Shown: positions 1 through 46,309 of the stretch, piece by piece
Layout: the number at the start of each line of letters is the position of its first letter
Position numbering within the stretch: position 1 is the first letter of the stretch
NCBI RefSeq assembly: GCF_964340395.1
Contig: NC_135571.1
Location: forward strand, 14,240,546 to 14,304,545
Origin: Glandiceps talaboti
Taxonomy: Eukaryota > Hemichordata > Enteropneusta > Spengelidae
Reading direction: 5' to 3'
DNA length: 64,000 nt
Translations under genes and position numbers: made by a program
The notes under the pieces: model-generated
Seen by the model: only the letters and a program-made list of their open reading frames with translations
What the model was told of the DNA's origin: nothing
The model's database searches: none

Positions 1-3000
1 TGCATGTAATTTAGGTGTAACTAAAAATAATGTGCTAAGACCAACCCTAGACAGAAATGGTATGCGCCAAGGCATTTCCCACGATATCTTATCTGTTACT
101 ATCTGTAAACATAGGACGTCAGTGTCCACACTACGGTAGTACCTCTCAAATAAACGACCATTTCCCAAGTAGATTTGCTGTGTAATGTGTGGCTATCCAT
201 CTCGTAAATAATTTAGACCCATCTGAAACGCGAATGGCTGTAAAGTTTTAAATGGACAACACGGACATGGGTCAATCTTTTGAGCTATGGAAAACAACTG
301 ACCAGCATGACTTGACACCAAATGAACATTCTGATTTTAGGGTTACACTTACAGATAGTCAACGAAGTATCTGTTTTAGCACTGTGATATGATATTTGCC
401 AAAGCCTCGATAACTGGCGAATTTGATTTTATCTCCATACCGTCACACGGACTCCCTCTAGTCAGGCAATGTATGTGTTCCTAGGTCTTTTTCCAAAGCC
501 TCGACAACTGGTAAATTTGATTTTATCTCGACACAGTCACACCATGGACACAAGGACTCCTAGTCAGGCAATGTATGTGTTCGTAGTTTTTTTTTTCCGT
601 GAGATTTTATAGGATCAACTTTGAAGGGGTCAGTTTCTTTGTACAATTGTGATGATTTGCTTGCTATATCATATCTCGGTTTTCCAGACGAGTTTGACAA
701 AACGTAGTACAACTTTTGTCGTCATACTGCAATCATTACCAAGTAAAACTGTTTTTCAATGTTCTTGTCGCATATTTCTGTCAAATTTCTAATCCTTCGT
801 GAAATCCAAGTGAAGTCGCCGTTCAATATTTTTCGTTTCATCGTTGTGTCAAAAATAACCGTTACAAATATAATAGAATTGTCAATTGACTGAAACCAAG
901 CATGTCAACTTTATATTTATCATTATAAATTGGGTATTGTTCAACTATAAGTGGTGTGCGTCTAAATATATAGATTCATAGGCAAGATTTAATGTTTCAT
1001 GTTAGCGGGACCAAGGACCACGGACCACTAAATCTTTCAGCAGGACCACTGGATTTTTTAAGGCACTGGTCCGGGGACCACCAGTTCACAAAATGATTTG
1101 TTCACCCCTGTAGCATGTGTTGTAAGGTATTATTAGTATTATTTCAAAACCGTATACACCTATGATATATTATGAACATAATATAACACAAAACATAACG
1201 TACCAATGTAACATAAGATTACATTAAGTTACATGCAATAACATAACATCAAAACCTATAGCATTACAGAATAACTAAGGTCTACATTTGTCTGACCATT
1301 TAATGCTTAAGCAGTGATTGAAATGTTAACACGGCACTGAGCACAGTTACTTATACCTTATACATCATTAAGTACATCTTGTTAAACACATCATCAGATA
1401 CATCATCTGTAGTATAAACCTAGTAGTCGTCTTCACACAGTGAATGTGTACATAGCGTGTATATATGTATTAACTCATCATAGCCATCGAAAATGTGAAT
1501 ACCTTTAGTGACATGTAGAACAACATCATTTTTTGTACATCTTTTTAATCACATCATATTTGTCTGAGGTATATATGTACTGATTAGTCATCACATACAT
1601 AATACAGTGAATGATTATACATGTGTATTAACTCATCCTGCCCATCTATCCAAAACAACCATGAATTACAATAATTGTATACATATGTGTACATATACAT
1701 GTAGAACAAATTCTTTTGTACATCATTTTGTACTTGTTTGTCTAAGGTATAAAATAGTCTTCATACATATTACAGTGAATGTATACATCACATTAATATT
1801 GACTCCACATAACCATCTGTAATGTTAACACAGCATTAACATTCAAATCTTGGGTGTACATGTAGGACAACATTGATCTGTACTGTGTATATCTTGTTAA
1901 TAACGGCAGTCGCCATATAGTCTTCACACACATAATACAGTGAATGTATACATGTGTGTGTGTGTATATATTAGGCACAAAAACAAAACCGACCCAATAC
2001 CAAACGATTTCAACTCAGCCAACCATTCCCTTGCCAACTTCAAAATAATAGGAATCGAAAAGATATGGAAGAATAAATCATACAGACTCAAACAGGAAAG
2101 CTGATAAAAAAACTCAACACATACATATATATTATATATATATATATATTACCATATATATATATAAAATTATGTAAAAAAAACAAGTGTTAGCCAAGGG
2201 AAGGAGGGTGGGGAGATACGTCACAGTTCTAACTCTACTCATTTTCTGCCCCCCCCCCCCGACCCACCCACCCACACACACATACATGTATGATTATGTA
2301 CATGTATAATTTTGAACTGAAACATGCAAATTTGTTATTTACATGTACTAAATCGGTAAATAGTTTGACCTGTAGGATAGTTTTCCATATGGTGTCATTG
2401 AACTACACAATTGTCAGTACAGCTGATATCAAATCTGTCTTTGAAAATATAACAACTTAGGGGGTCAGTCATTTGTAATTACCATACTCACATTTTCCTC
2501 AACTTAGGGGGGTTACTTTGTAACAGATGAACTGAATATTGGACTGTACCTCACCTGAAAAGGGAGTCATTTGTAAGAGATGAGATATATACCGGGGTGG
2601 GGGGGGGGGTATATATGACAATAATGAAGACTTTGAAGTGATTTGGATGAAAATGAAATGTAAAGTTCACTAGTTAATTTAAATTTAGAGACTGCAACTA
2701 ACAAAAGAAAGTCTACTATCAATTTCAATCACATTCCATCAACTACCAATTACTAAAATGGCTTTGAAGCAAATCGTTTGTTGAAAGTAAAAATTTCATC
2801 ACACAAAAATTAATAACTGTACAACTTCACAAACTGTCATTGCAGCAAAAGTTAGACACTCACATAACTCAGACATGCTTGAACAGATCTCATTCAAAGT
2901 TGGTATCAGCACAGTGTTCTATGACATACATGTGCATATCCATTTTCGTCTTGATACAATCCGATATGGCTGCCTGGCGGAGAGTCTGCGGAAACTGAAG

Positions 3001-3190
3001 CTCAACTTAACTCACAGGAACTAGCTGCTAGAGTAGTGCATGCTGGGGCATACTTCACGTCCAACGTTGTACACTGAACAATTTAGGCACCTTCACAACA
3101 GGTTATCACTTCTGAAGTGACTAATATTGATACATCTTAATTACAACAAACAGGCCTCGTAAGCCCATTTTTTATGACTTGGAAGTAATG
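1..3190. other. No gene recognised; diverged repeats
   Basis: No exon with good splice sites and family similarity was found, although the missing 5' exon(s) of the DAGL gene could lie here or further upstream. Seen: a two-copy repeat of about 95 bp at 394-585 (ccaaagcctcga...), about four diverged copies of a roughly 165-bp unit rich in tacatgta at 1270-1975, a TA run at 2127-2166, and C or G runs near 2250 and 2597. Confidence 0.6.
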
Positions 3191-3199
3191 TCACTGTGT

Positions 3200-3305
3200 T
3201 ATTTCCAGTGCATATAGTTGGAACATGGTTTCTCCAGACTCTTTTCTAGGAGGTCTCCTAGAAGAGCTCCAGCAGTGAGAGTCTGGGTAACCAAGACTAT
3301 AAGTA
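3200..3305. mobile_element. Fragment of palindromic element (relative of 62651-62762)
   Basis: Contains gagagtctgggtaacc at 3277-3292, then aagact, nearly identical to the right arm of the palindrome at 62651-62762, and ccagactctt upstream in opposite orientation. Centre differs (aggaggtctcct). Two open frames on opposite strands here are a by-product of the symmetry. Confidence 0.5.
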
Positions 3306-3473
3306 TTATAGATATGTTGACCTCACTGTTGTCATTTGTAATAGTCCAATTATTATTAAGTATTAAAAATATGAATAGTATTATTATTATAATAGTATAT
3401 TTATTGGCACACATTAAAACTTTCATTCTTGTCACATTTAAACATAATCCTCTATTTGCATGTTCAAAGGAAA

Positions 3474-3946
3474 AAACCACAAGGGTTTGAAATGAATTAA
3501 TTATGGCACATCAATCATTTAAAATTTCTATCAGACAATCAAACCACAAGGGTTTGAAGTGAATTAATTATGGCATGTCAATCATTTAAGATTTCTATCA
3601 GACAATCAAACCACAACGGTTTGAAATGAATTAATTATGGCATGTCAATCATTTAAGATTTCTATCAGACAATCAATCACAAGGGTTTGAAATGAATTAA
3701 TTATGGCATGTCAATCATTTAAGATTTCTATCATACAATCAAATCACAACGGTTTGAAATGAATTAATTATGGCATGTCAATCATTTAAGATTTCTATCA
3801 TACAATCAAATCACAACGGTTTGAAATGAATTAATTATGGCATGTCAATCATTTAAGATTTCTATCAGACAATCAAACCACAAGGGTTTGAAATGAATTA
3901 ATTATGGCATGTCAATCATTTAAGATTTCTATCAGACAATCAAAGC
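3474..3946. repeat. 67-bp tandem repeat, about 7 copies
   Basis: Unit starts accacaagggtttgaaatg and continues through aattaattatggcatgtc and atttctatcagacaatca. Copies differ at a few sites (caaggg/caacgg, cagac/catac). Confidence 0.95.
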
Positions 3947-4072
3947 ATATTACATTTTTGATGTAATGAACACACTTTGATATAGATCGACTTATCCTAA
4001 TACTGTGGATAAGATAAACTTGTCCCAAATGATTCAACAGGGTACGTCACCTTCTATGGGTGAAAAAACTGT

Positions 4073-4897
4073 GAGGTACCAGAACATGACGTGTGACGTA
4101 CCAGAACACGATGTGTGACGTACTAGAACATGACGTGTGAAGTACCAGAACACGACATGTGACATACCAGAACATGACGTATGACGTACCAGAACACGAC
4201 GTGTGACGTACCAGAACACAGTGTGTGACGTACCAGAACATGATGTGTGACCAGAACATGATGTGTGACGTACCAGAAAATGACATGTGACGTACCAGAA
4301 CATGTGTGACGTACCAGAACACGACGTGTGACGTACCAGAACACGATGTGTGACGTACCAGAACACGATGTGTGACGTACCAGAACATGACGTGTGACGT
4401 ACCAGAACACGATGTGTGACGTACCAGAACACGATGTGTGACCTACCAGAACACAACATTTGACGTACCAGAACATGACGTGTGACGTACCAGAACATGA
4501 CGTGTGACGTACCAGAACATGACGTGTGACGTACCAGAACATGACGTGTGACATACCAGAACACGATGTGTGACGTACCAGAACACGATGTGTGACGTAC
4601 CAGAACATGACGTGTGACGTACCAGAACACGACGTGTGACGTACCAGAACACGACGTGTGACGTACCAGAACACGATGTGTGACGTACCAGAACATGACG
4701 TGTGACGTACCAGAACATGACGTGTGACGTACCAGAACACGATGTGTGACGTACCAGAACACGATGTGTGACGTACCAGAACACAACGTGTGACGTACCA
4801 GAACATGACGTGTGACGTACCAGAACACGATGTGTGACGTACCAGAACACGATGTGTGACGTACCAGAACACGATGTGTGATGTACCAGAACACAGT
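4073..4897. repeat. 22-bp tandem repeat, about 37 copies, TGACGTAC core
   Basis: Unit gtgtgacgtaccagaacac plus 3 bases (gat or gac variants). Nearly every copy holds TGACGT, the CRE/ATF half-palindrome core. Long open frames on the minus strand (for example 4034-4894) are produced by the repeat and are not treated as genes. Confidence 0.95.
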
Positions 4898-4899
4898 GT

Positions 4900-5470
4900 C
4901 TGTTTAGGAGAAAAGACAGCTAGGATATAGATGGTGACAGTTGTTAAATAATCTACCTCCTAAAGGGGCCTTGTCACTAAAAGTCTATTGACTTGTAGAT
5001 CTATTACAAGTATTTCTGACTGCATTGAAAGTCAAATATCAGAGAATAACATAATTGTACTCAAGTGTGATTCATGAAAAGTGGGGAAATTGATGGTAAC
5101 TTAGAATATGCTTTAATTCATATATTGAGTATTACAGAACCAATAATGTATCGGTAGATCAGAATTGTAACTAAAATAAAACAACCAGAATATAAAACCC
5201 ATACATATATCATTGATCTAGGCTAACTATCACTGACCACCTCCATACTTAAAACATGAAGTTAAAAAACTCCTTCCTTTGATACGATGTACACTGTACT
5301 GTCACATATGTAGTTTCTAAATATAGCACAGGAAGAAGTATTGTGACAAAGCTATTTTATCCTTATAATTCCATTTATGCTGGTTAGATATTTGAAGTGT
5401 TGAAGAAATTAATTAGCATTTTGAATTATCATAGTGTATTTTAATAAAATATTTATTAAAATAGCCATAT
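4900..5470. other. No gene recognised
   Basis: AT-rich unique sequence without open frames of note or convincing splice sites. An imperfect palindrome (aaaatagccatatggctatttt) lies around 5458-5480 next to the foldback element. Confidence 0.6.
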
Positions 5471-5477
5471 GGCTATT

Positions 5478-5783
5478 TTAATTTGGATTTTTAATTTTAG
5501 AAAACAATTTTCATAGCTTCCTACTTGAATAATCAAAGTGAAACAACAACGTAATTATATACCAAGTCCTTGTATTATCTGGAACTCAATAAATTGCAAA
5601 ATATCAATAAAACTGTAACATATAAAAGGTTTTGTTACTGTACGTACACTAACAACTTTACATATATTTTAGCTTTTCACAATGTATTGAGTTGCAAATG
5701 CAGACTGTGTCTATGTTGTTTCACATTATTTTTTAGGAAGTCGTGATAAAATTTTGTAAATTAAAATCCAAAATAAATACACA
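5478..5783. mobile_element. MITE-like foldback element, family 1 copy
   Basis: The two halves are imperfect inverted repeats of about 110 bp (left ggatttttaattttag..., right ...aattaaaatccaaa). The same element with cleaner ends is at 34950-35260. Non-autonomous; no coding capacity. Confidence 0.75.
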
Positions 5784-5984
5784 AGCTGGGAGAGGGCTTG
5801 TTACTAGAAATCCAATAAAAAGAAGATAGAGAGGAGGAAAAGGAGAGACAGAAACAGAAGAAGAAGATTTTTTTTTTAAATTTTAATTACCGATCGACCC
5901 ATAATTGCCATGAAAAAGTACATGTAATAAGAAACATTTTTTAAAAATAGGGTCATTCTATACTTAGGCACAGTCTGTCTATAC

Positions 5985-6360
5985 TTAGGCCTACACAAAA
6001 ATAATTGTTTGATTCCGTTTACCGACCTACCTAGCTTTTCACTGCCGACCCTAAACCTTTTTTTACGTATTCGGAAAGAATAATAAAATCGCAAAAATTG
6101 TGAAATCTCACAAAAAATAGTGGGTGCAGAAACTGACATCAACTTAAAAAGACATTATAAAACTGTTCATCCAATCTGTAATGGCTGTACATCTGATGAT
6201 AGGAGGAAATAAATAACGCAGACCATTTGGAAAACAATGGAAAACTTGAACTAGACACTCACACAGAAAAAAATAAAAATAAAATAAAAAATCTACCTAC
6301 CCCATCTATTCTAAAATTGAGCGTAATCGGAACCACACAATTTTTTTTATTAGGCCTTAT
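5985..6360. mobile_element. Two dispersed repeat fragments
   Basis: 5990-6100 (accgacctacctagcttttc) recurs inverted at about 34030-34140. 6221-6358 (gaccatttggaaaacaatgg, then cactagacactcacac-like text) recurs in direct orientation at 52968-53110. Neither codes for a recognisable protein. Confidence 0.7.
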
Positions 6361-6378
6361 GTTTCGTTTATTTTTTTA

Positions 6379-6581
6379 AAAGTAAATGCCAAGACATGAA
6401 ATAGTAAATGCCAAGACATGAAATAGTAAATGCCAAGACATGAAGTAGTAAATGCCAAGACATGAAATAGTAAATGCCAAGACATGAAAAAGTAAATGCC
6501 AAGACATGAAGTAGTAAATGCCAAGACATGAAGTAGTAAATGCCAAGACATGAAAAAGTAAATGCCAAGACATGAAATAAT
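6379..6581. repeat. 22-bp tandem repeat, 9 copies
   Basis: Unit agtaaatgccaagacatgaa plus two bases. Unit length equals that of the 4073 array but the sequence is unrelated. Minus-strand frames across it are repeat artefacts. Confidence 0.95.
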
Positions 6582-6599
6582 ATATTCATGGAATTGAAT

Positions 6600-8000
6600 A
6601 TCAAAACTTATTTTGTTAATATTTATAAATTTATATCCAAGTTGTAATGTAATAAAAATGGTTAATTACTGTGTGTAAATATTTATTTTACATAAAATTG
6701 TAATATTTATATTTGATAATTAAATTCAAATAATTATCAAGTGTATTTATACTGTATCTATATATCGTACAAGCAAAGCTCAGATACAGTTGATATTATA
6801 CAATTATTACCCAAAGTCAATTTTTCAGAAAAAACCTTTGAATGTGATGCATTTTGGTTAATTTTTTATTCCTGCCTCAAAATGTGATATAAACAAAATT
6901 CTTGTAGACAGTTACTATTTTGGTAAATTATAGTTTTCCTGTTGTCATGGAATTATTCTAAGAATCTGTTATTGATCTACATCAAATTGTACAGTTTAGA
7001 ATTTATTCACATGTATAGTTTGTAGTAGCAAAGTTCCACTTGTATAATATCGTACTGAAGATTCCATTTTTAAACCACAATTTGTGCTAAGCAGTGTCCA
7101 TCAATCATAGAATATACATTTGACATAAATTTCAGTTGTCATGGAATTCTAGAAAAATAAAAGTGTATGAATGATGAGTTTGAAGCAAGATAAATGAAGT
7201 AATCAGTCAAGAGACATTACTGTTGACATAAATCACAATGAATAACGTTGAAATCACAGGCAGTCCACCATAATGGAAATAAATTGGGCTTTTTTAAAGT
7301 CTCTAGAGTTTTACTATCCGTGACTGAATTCAGGTCAAGATTGACAAAGCAATCCATTTACCGCTACAGTGTGATCAAGGTCAGATTAGTAAGAAACGTG
7401 TTTTTTTGTACAAAGACAGAATTCCATTAAATCTATATCATAGTATGAATCTCAATTAGATGATTGGTTTGACCTTTCAACTTTGACCCTGACCTCTACT
7501 GACGCATCAATACATCATCATACATAGCAGAAAGTCCGTAAGGGAATTATATTTGCATAATGAAAGGTCAACCAGAGGTCAAAATTGTCTTTAAATCTTC
7601 AATTCAATTCCATCTTATCAGATCTCAATATGAAATCTTCAATTCTCTCCCTCTCTATTCTTATACCAAGTGTATCTAGAAGTAAAATTGTCAAAGATTC
7701 TTCATGTAATATTCAGAATGTTTAAGTCCAAATTATTTTAAATTAAAGTGATAACATATTTCTTTTATTTTTATAATGAATAAAAAATAATTTTTCCATG
7801 TAGTAATAATCAGTTTTTGTATTACGACCAGAAGTCCTTATTACTTCCGAATAATGTTTTGCGTGTTGAGGTCAGAGTATAGCGTAACTTATTATTACTA
7901 TGTTTATTGACCTCATAAATGTGTTTAAAGAACTTTACTGGGTTTTTCTATTTTTAAAAAATCATCATGATGTAAAACTATATATAGATCAAGGCTGTAT
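6600..8000. other. No gene recognised
   Basis: AT-rich non-repetitive sequence. No exon with similarity to the DAGL N-terminus or any other family was recognised. Confidence 0.55.
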
Positions 8001-8370
8001 TAGTCTAGTTCTAATATAACACAATACGATTACTATGATCATCTCAACTCGCGTATAGGGAAAGTCATTATTCTAGCACAGAAATCTGTGCTACATCCAA
8101 CTGCGTTCATATAAACTTGAAGACGTTATCACGTCCCCACATGATTTTAGTTTCAGACTGGAGAGGTGGAGTTTGGTTAATGAGTAATTGTCTAAAGGAA
8201 CAAACCAATTACAACTGTCTGTCAATTTGTAATGGATTACTACTGACATGCATTGTTACCCTTCACCCAGGAAGGGGTAGCATAGATTTCTGTGCTACAA
8301 TAACGACTTTCCCTATACGTGAGTGGAGATGATCATAGTAATCGTAACACATAGGATATGAACTAGACTA
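8001..8370. mobile_element. MITE-like element with ~94-bp terminal inverted repeats
   Basis: Left arm 8001-8094 (tagtctagttctaatat... to tctgtgctac) is an imperfect reverse complement of 8277-8370 (gtagcatagatttctgtg ... gaactagacta). The ends read TTAGTCTAG and CTAGACTAA, compatible with a TA target duplication. The open frame inside (8117-8332) spans the element and is not treated as a gene. Confidence 0.85.
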
Positions 8371-8379
8371 AGTCAGTGT

Positions 8380-9239
8380 GTGTATCAGTTATTGTATCAG
8401 TTATTGCCAAAAAAATGTACAAATTGTATGTAATGTATCTAATGTTTATAATTGCTCATACTTACAGGAAGAGATTTGTAAATAAAATGTAAATACAAGT
8501 AATCACTAAATCATGTGTAATCTGTACGTAATCTGTTGCTACCCATGTATTGAGATGTCACATGCATAATTGTTTACTTAATTGTGTTTACATATAATTA
8601 TTTATGTGTACCCAGTTTGTTTACAAATAACTCTAAGCTTATATATATATACTAGTACATACAATATCAAAATTTTTTACAAGTTTACAAAACAGTTACC
8701 AGCATACAAAAAGACCCAACCAATAGTTTTTTTTTTTTATTATTTATTGATTACACGTAACAAAACCCTGGGGATTTGTTAAAGGTACAAATAAAATAAA
8801 ATTGGAAAAAAAAAAATCATAATAATAACACTTATAGGCTTTTTAAAAGTAACATTAGACATCATAATAAAGACTACAAAACAAAACAAACAACAACAAT
8901 AACTTCAACGAGTTGAAACATATAATGAAAAAATAATAATGAAGGGTAATTAGACATTTCAAATTATATATTATAAGTATTTTGTAGGTGGTGCTCCCTT
9001 TTTATATTACTCAGTTTGATATATTTTCCAAGTGCGATAATTAAATTTTTGTTGCTCATTAGTAGTAATGACTGCAAGTGGCTTCATTTGAATTTGAAAT
9101 TTCATCTCAGGACTTCATTGAGCTAGATGTGAGATGAGATTTGAAGCCATGGATAGCCTCTAGACTAGTTTGTAGAGTATATAACTGTCATTGATTTCTG
9201 TAAGTCTCAGTCTCAGTCTAAATATTGTTGTTTTCTATC
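8380..9239. other. Intron or upstream sequence, nothing recognised
   Basis: AT-rich sequence leading to the acceptor of exon A. Contains short TA and A/T runs only. Confidence 0.55.
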
Positions 9240-9245
9240 TTGCAG

Positions 9246-42976
<33,731 letters not shown>

Positions 42977-44150
42977 CAGAGAATGTGGAGGAACTAAACA
43001 ACAACGTATGGAACATGAATATTCATGAACTGCTGTTAGGTTTATTTGGGAGAGTCAACAACTAACTCAACATACAGACACAAGATGGAAATACCAACTG
43101 GATATTGTGGAAGGAAAGAACAAGAAACGCTCAATGGATATCCGCAGTTTCATTCATGAAGCGTTGAAACAACAGTCAGCTATCCACAGTTTCATTTGAA
43201 TAGTATTAAAAAGAACACAATCAGCTATCTACAGGTTGAGGTGAAACAACACAGTCAGCTATCCAGAGATACGTTCGAGTAGCATTGAAACAACACAGTC
43301 AGCTATCAACAGATAGAGTTGAAACAACACAGTCAGCTATCCACAGATAGAATTGAAACAACACAGTCAGCTATCCACAGATAGAGTTGAAACAACACAG
43401 TCAGCTATCTGCAGATAGAGTTGAAACAACACAGTCAGCTATCCACAGATAGAGTTGAAACAACACAGTCAGCTATCTGCAGATAGAGTTGAAACAACAC
43501 AGTCAGCTATCCACAGATAGAGTTGAAACAACACAGTCAGCTATCCACAGATAGAGTTGAAACAACACAGTCAGCTATCCACAGATAGAGTTGAAACAAC
43601 ACAGTCAGCTATCCAGAGATTCATTCGAGTAGCGTTGAAACAACACAGTCAGCTATCCACAGATAGAGTTGAAACAACACAGTCAGCTATCCACAGATAG
43701 AGTTGAAACAACACAGTCAGCTATCCACAGATAGAGTTGAAACAACACAGTCAGCTATCCACAGATAGAGTTGAAACAACACAGTCAGCTATCCAGAGAT
43801 TCATTCGAGTAGCGTTGAAACAACACAGTCAGCTATCCACAGATAGAGTTGAAACAACACAGTCAGCTATCCACAGATAGAGTTGAAACAACACAGTCAG
43901 CTATCCACAGATAGAGTTGAAACAACACAATCAGCTATTCACAGATAGAGTTGAAACAACACAGTCAGCTATCCACAGATAGAGTTGAAACAACACAGTC
44001 AGCTATCCACAGATAGAGTTGAAACAACACAGTCAGCTATCCACAGATAGAGTTGAAACAACACAGTCAGCTATCCACAGATAGAGTTGAAACAACACAG
44101 TCAGCTATCCACAGATAGAGTTGAAACAACACAGTCAGCTATCTGCAGAA
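42977..44150 (+). repeat. Probable 3' UTR with a 34-bp minisatellite
   Basis: After the stop codon comes a unit of the form gatagagttgaaacaacac plus agtcagctatccaca, tandemly repeated about 25 times from roughly 43140 to 44150, with two longer variant units (cattcgagtagc type) interspersed at regular places. It lies within a kilobase of the stop codon, so it is probably transcribed as 3' UTR (inference). No clear nearby AATAAA is seen; the nearest clear one noted is at 46360-46365. Confidence 0.7.
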
Positions 44151-44159
44151 CAGGAATGA

Positions 44160-45290
44160 GGACAAAATCAGAAGAATTCAAGTTTTAACAGACAGGCTTT
44201 GTATCAAGAGTTTAGTTCAGTGAAGATATTGAGTCAAAGTACAATGGACTCCTGCCTAATAGTTGTACAAAGTGGCATCAACTTTAATACTCACAACTTT
44301 CTCAAATATATATATATAGAGAGAGAGAGCCATACTATTTTCATCTCAGATTCTCCAAGGATAACATGGTTTTCAAAATTGTAAGTCACCTAACCCTTGC
44401 TGTATACAAACATCCATAGCAAACACACTCACACAGCATGTGTAGAGTTCATACTGTGCTATTTCAGTATACAAGGCCCTCTATGGTAATAGCATAGTTA
44501 GTCTGGCAAAGAAGCAACCCCCCCCCCCCCCCCCCCGTTATTGTGTTACAAGTCCAAACATGACTCTTTATGTTAACTACTATATGAAAGGCCCTTTATG
44601 TTAATGTACATTTTGTGAAAGGCCCCTTATGTTAACAACTATATGTACATTTTGTGAAAAGGCTCCTTATGTTAACAACTATATGTACATTTTGTGATAA
44701 GGCTCCTTATGTTAACTGATATTTCATATAGGAAAACTGAGCCAATTTATGATGGCAAATAATTCAGGTACAAATATCACAAATGTGTTGACAGAAAAAG
44801 TAGGTCAATGACAATAACATTGAATTAAATCATATTGCATTTTATTAGCAAATTCATAGAAATGAGAAATTGCAATATTACAAATTTTATCTAAGATTTT
44901 CTTGTGGAAAGAAATATCCACATCACGTAAAACTAGTGTTTCACTTTAAAGAATAAGATAATTTTTGTATAAAAAAAATGATTCTTTATTAGCATATCAT
45001 CACAACTGAAATTAACAACTTAGAATTGAAGTCAACTTTCATCTCTAAAACTTGGAATATCTCTTTTACTATGAAGTGTATTTTGATTAACTGCTTGTAT
45101 GTTTATTGCATCAAGCCAATCACAATAGTGTGTTCTATAGTGCTAATGCTTTGTGTCATCTATGGCAATTTTAATCAAATCCTATCACAAACACCTTCAC
45201 AAAGAACTTACAAACCTATAATTCTTTAGAGCCTTGTAACTCTATGGTCACCTCTGAACTCTACATTGTACTGGAAACTGGCACTTTATA
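44160..45290. other. No gene recognised
   Basis: AT-rich. A C run at about 44518-44536, and a short 50-bp repeat (gttaacaactatatgtacat, tttgtgaaaaggctcctt) in three to four copies at 44570-44720. Confidence 0.6.
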
Positions 45291-45291
45291 A

Positions 45292-45372
45292 ACCCATTCA
45301 TTCATTCATTCATTCATTCATTCACTCACTCACTCATTCATCGGTTGGTTGGTTGGTCGGTTGGTTGGTCGG

Positions 45373-45405
<33 letters not shown>

Positions 45406-45622
45406 AGATTGATACATTCATTAGTTGATTGATTGATTGATTGATTGATTGATACATTCATTAGTTGATTGATTGATTGATTGATTAATTGGTGATTGGT
45501 TGATTGATTGATCGATTAATAGATTGATTGATTCATTCATTCATTCATTGGATAACTGATTGGTTGATCAATCGATCCATTGATTGATTGTTTGATTGAT
45601 TGATTGATTGATTGATTGATGA
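45292..45622. repeat. ATTC / GGTT / GATT tetranucleotide arrays
   Basis: (cattcatt)n, then (ggttggtc)n, then long (gatt)n with atacattcattagtt interruptions. Confidence 0.97.
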
Positions 45623-46029
45623 AGTAAATTAAATGCTATATTGGCCCTATTTTAGAATCCTTTGAAGACAAGTCTGTACATTTTATGAATACCGCCCTCT
45701 AGAATGAGTTGAGTGTTTGATATTTCAGAATGACTGTGGTTTATACTATTATAGCCTTGTATTTCTCACACTGTAGTGTAAATCTTTCATTCAATGTGCC
45801 AGACTTTGTGATTTGTGTGTAAGGGAGAATATTATCAAATGGCAATGAGGTTGTACAGCTGATCACTATAGCACAGCTGGCAAAGTATGTCAGTTTTATC
45901 ACATTTCATTTTCTATCTACAAGCAGCGTTAGAACATTTCTTCAGAGTTGCTACTCAGTTAGTACTTTGCAGCATGAGGGCTGTCTCAATATCACAGTCC
46001 AATTAACAAACGTACAATACACATCATTG

Positions 46030-46302
46030 CTGTCCAACAAACACATAACGTACATCATTGCTGAACTTATTACAGATGTGTCCAACAAACACATAACGTA
46101 CGTCATTGCTGAATTTATTATAGATGCGTCCAACAAACACATAACGTACATCATTGCTGAATTTATTATAGATGCGTCCAACAAACACATAACGTACATC
46201 ATTGCTGAACTTATTATAGATGCGTCCAACAAACACATAACGTACATCATTGCTGAATTTATTACAGATGCGTCCAACAAACACATAACGTACATCATTG
46301 CT
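46030..46302. repeat. 48-bp tandem repeat, about 6 copies
   Basis: Unit catcattgctgaatttatta plus tagatgcgtccaacaaacac and ataacgta. Open on both strands through its 48-bp period. A frame on each strand covers it, and I treat both as artefacts. Confidence 0.94.
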
Positions 46303-46309
46303 TGATTTA

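Noticed and set aside
3199-3490. Overlapping frames on opposite strands
   Set aside because: They overlie a palindromic repeat fragment and AT-rich DNA, with no family similarity.
4034-4894. Long minus-strand frames (up to 286 codons) as a repeat protein
   Set aside because: They arise from a 22-bp array with few stops; all three minus frames are open over much of it, and nothing else supports a gene.
4073-4897. CRISPR-like array
   Set aside because: Units follow directly with no unique spacers, and the context is an animal genome.
1-9239. Missing N-terminal DAGL exon
   Set aside because: Searched by eye for the family N-terminus (arginine-rich start and SDDL-type motif) with a suitable donor; none found, so none is annotated.
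45026-45229. Small hydrophobic frame as a membrane peptide
   Set aside because: AT-rich sequence, no neighbour, splice or similarity support.
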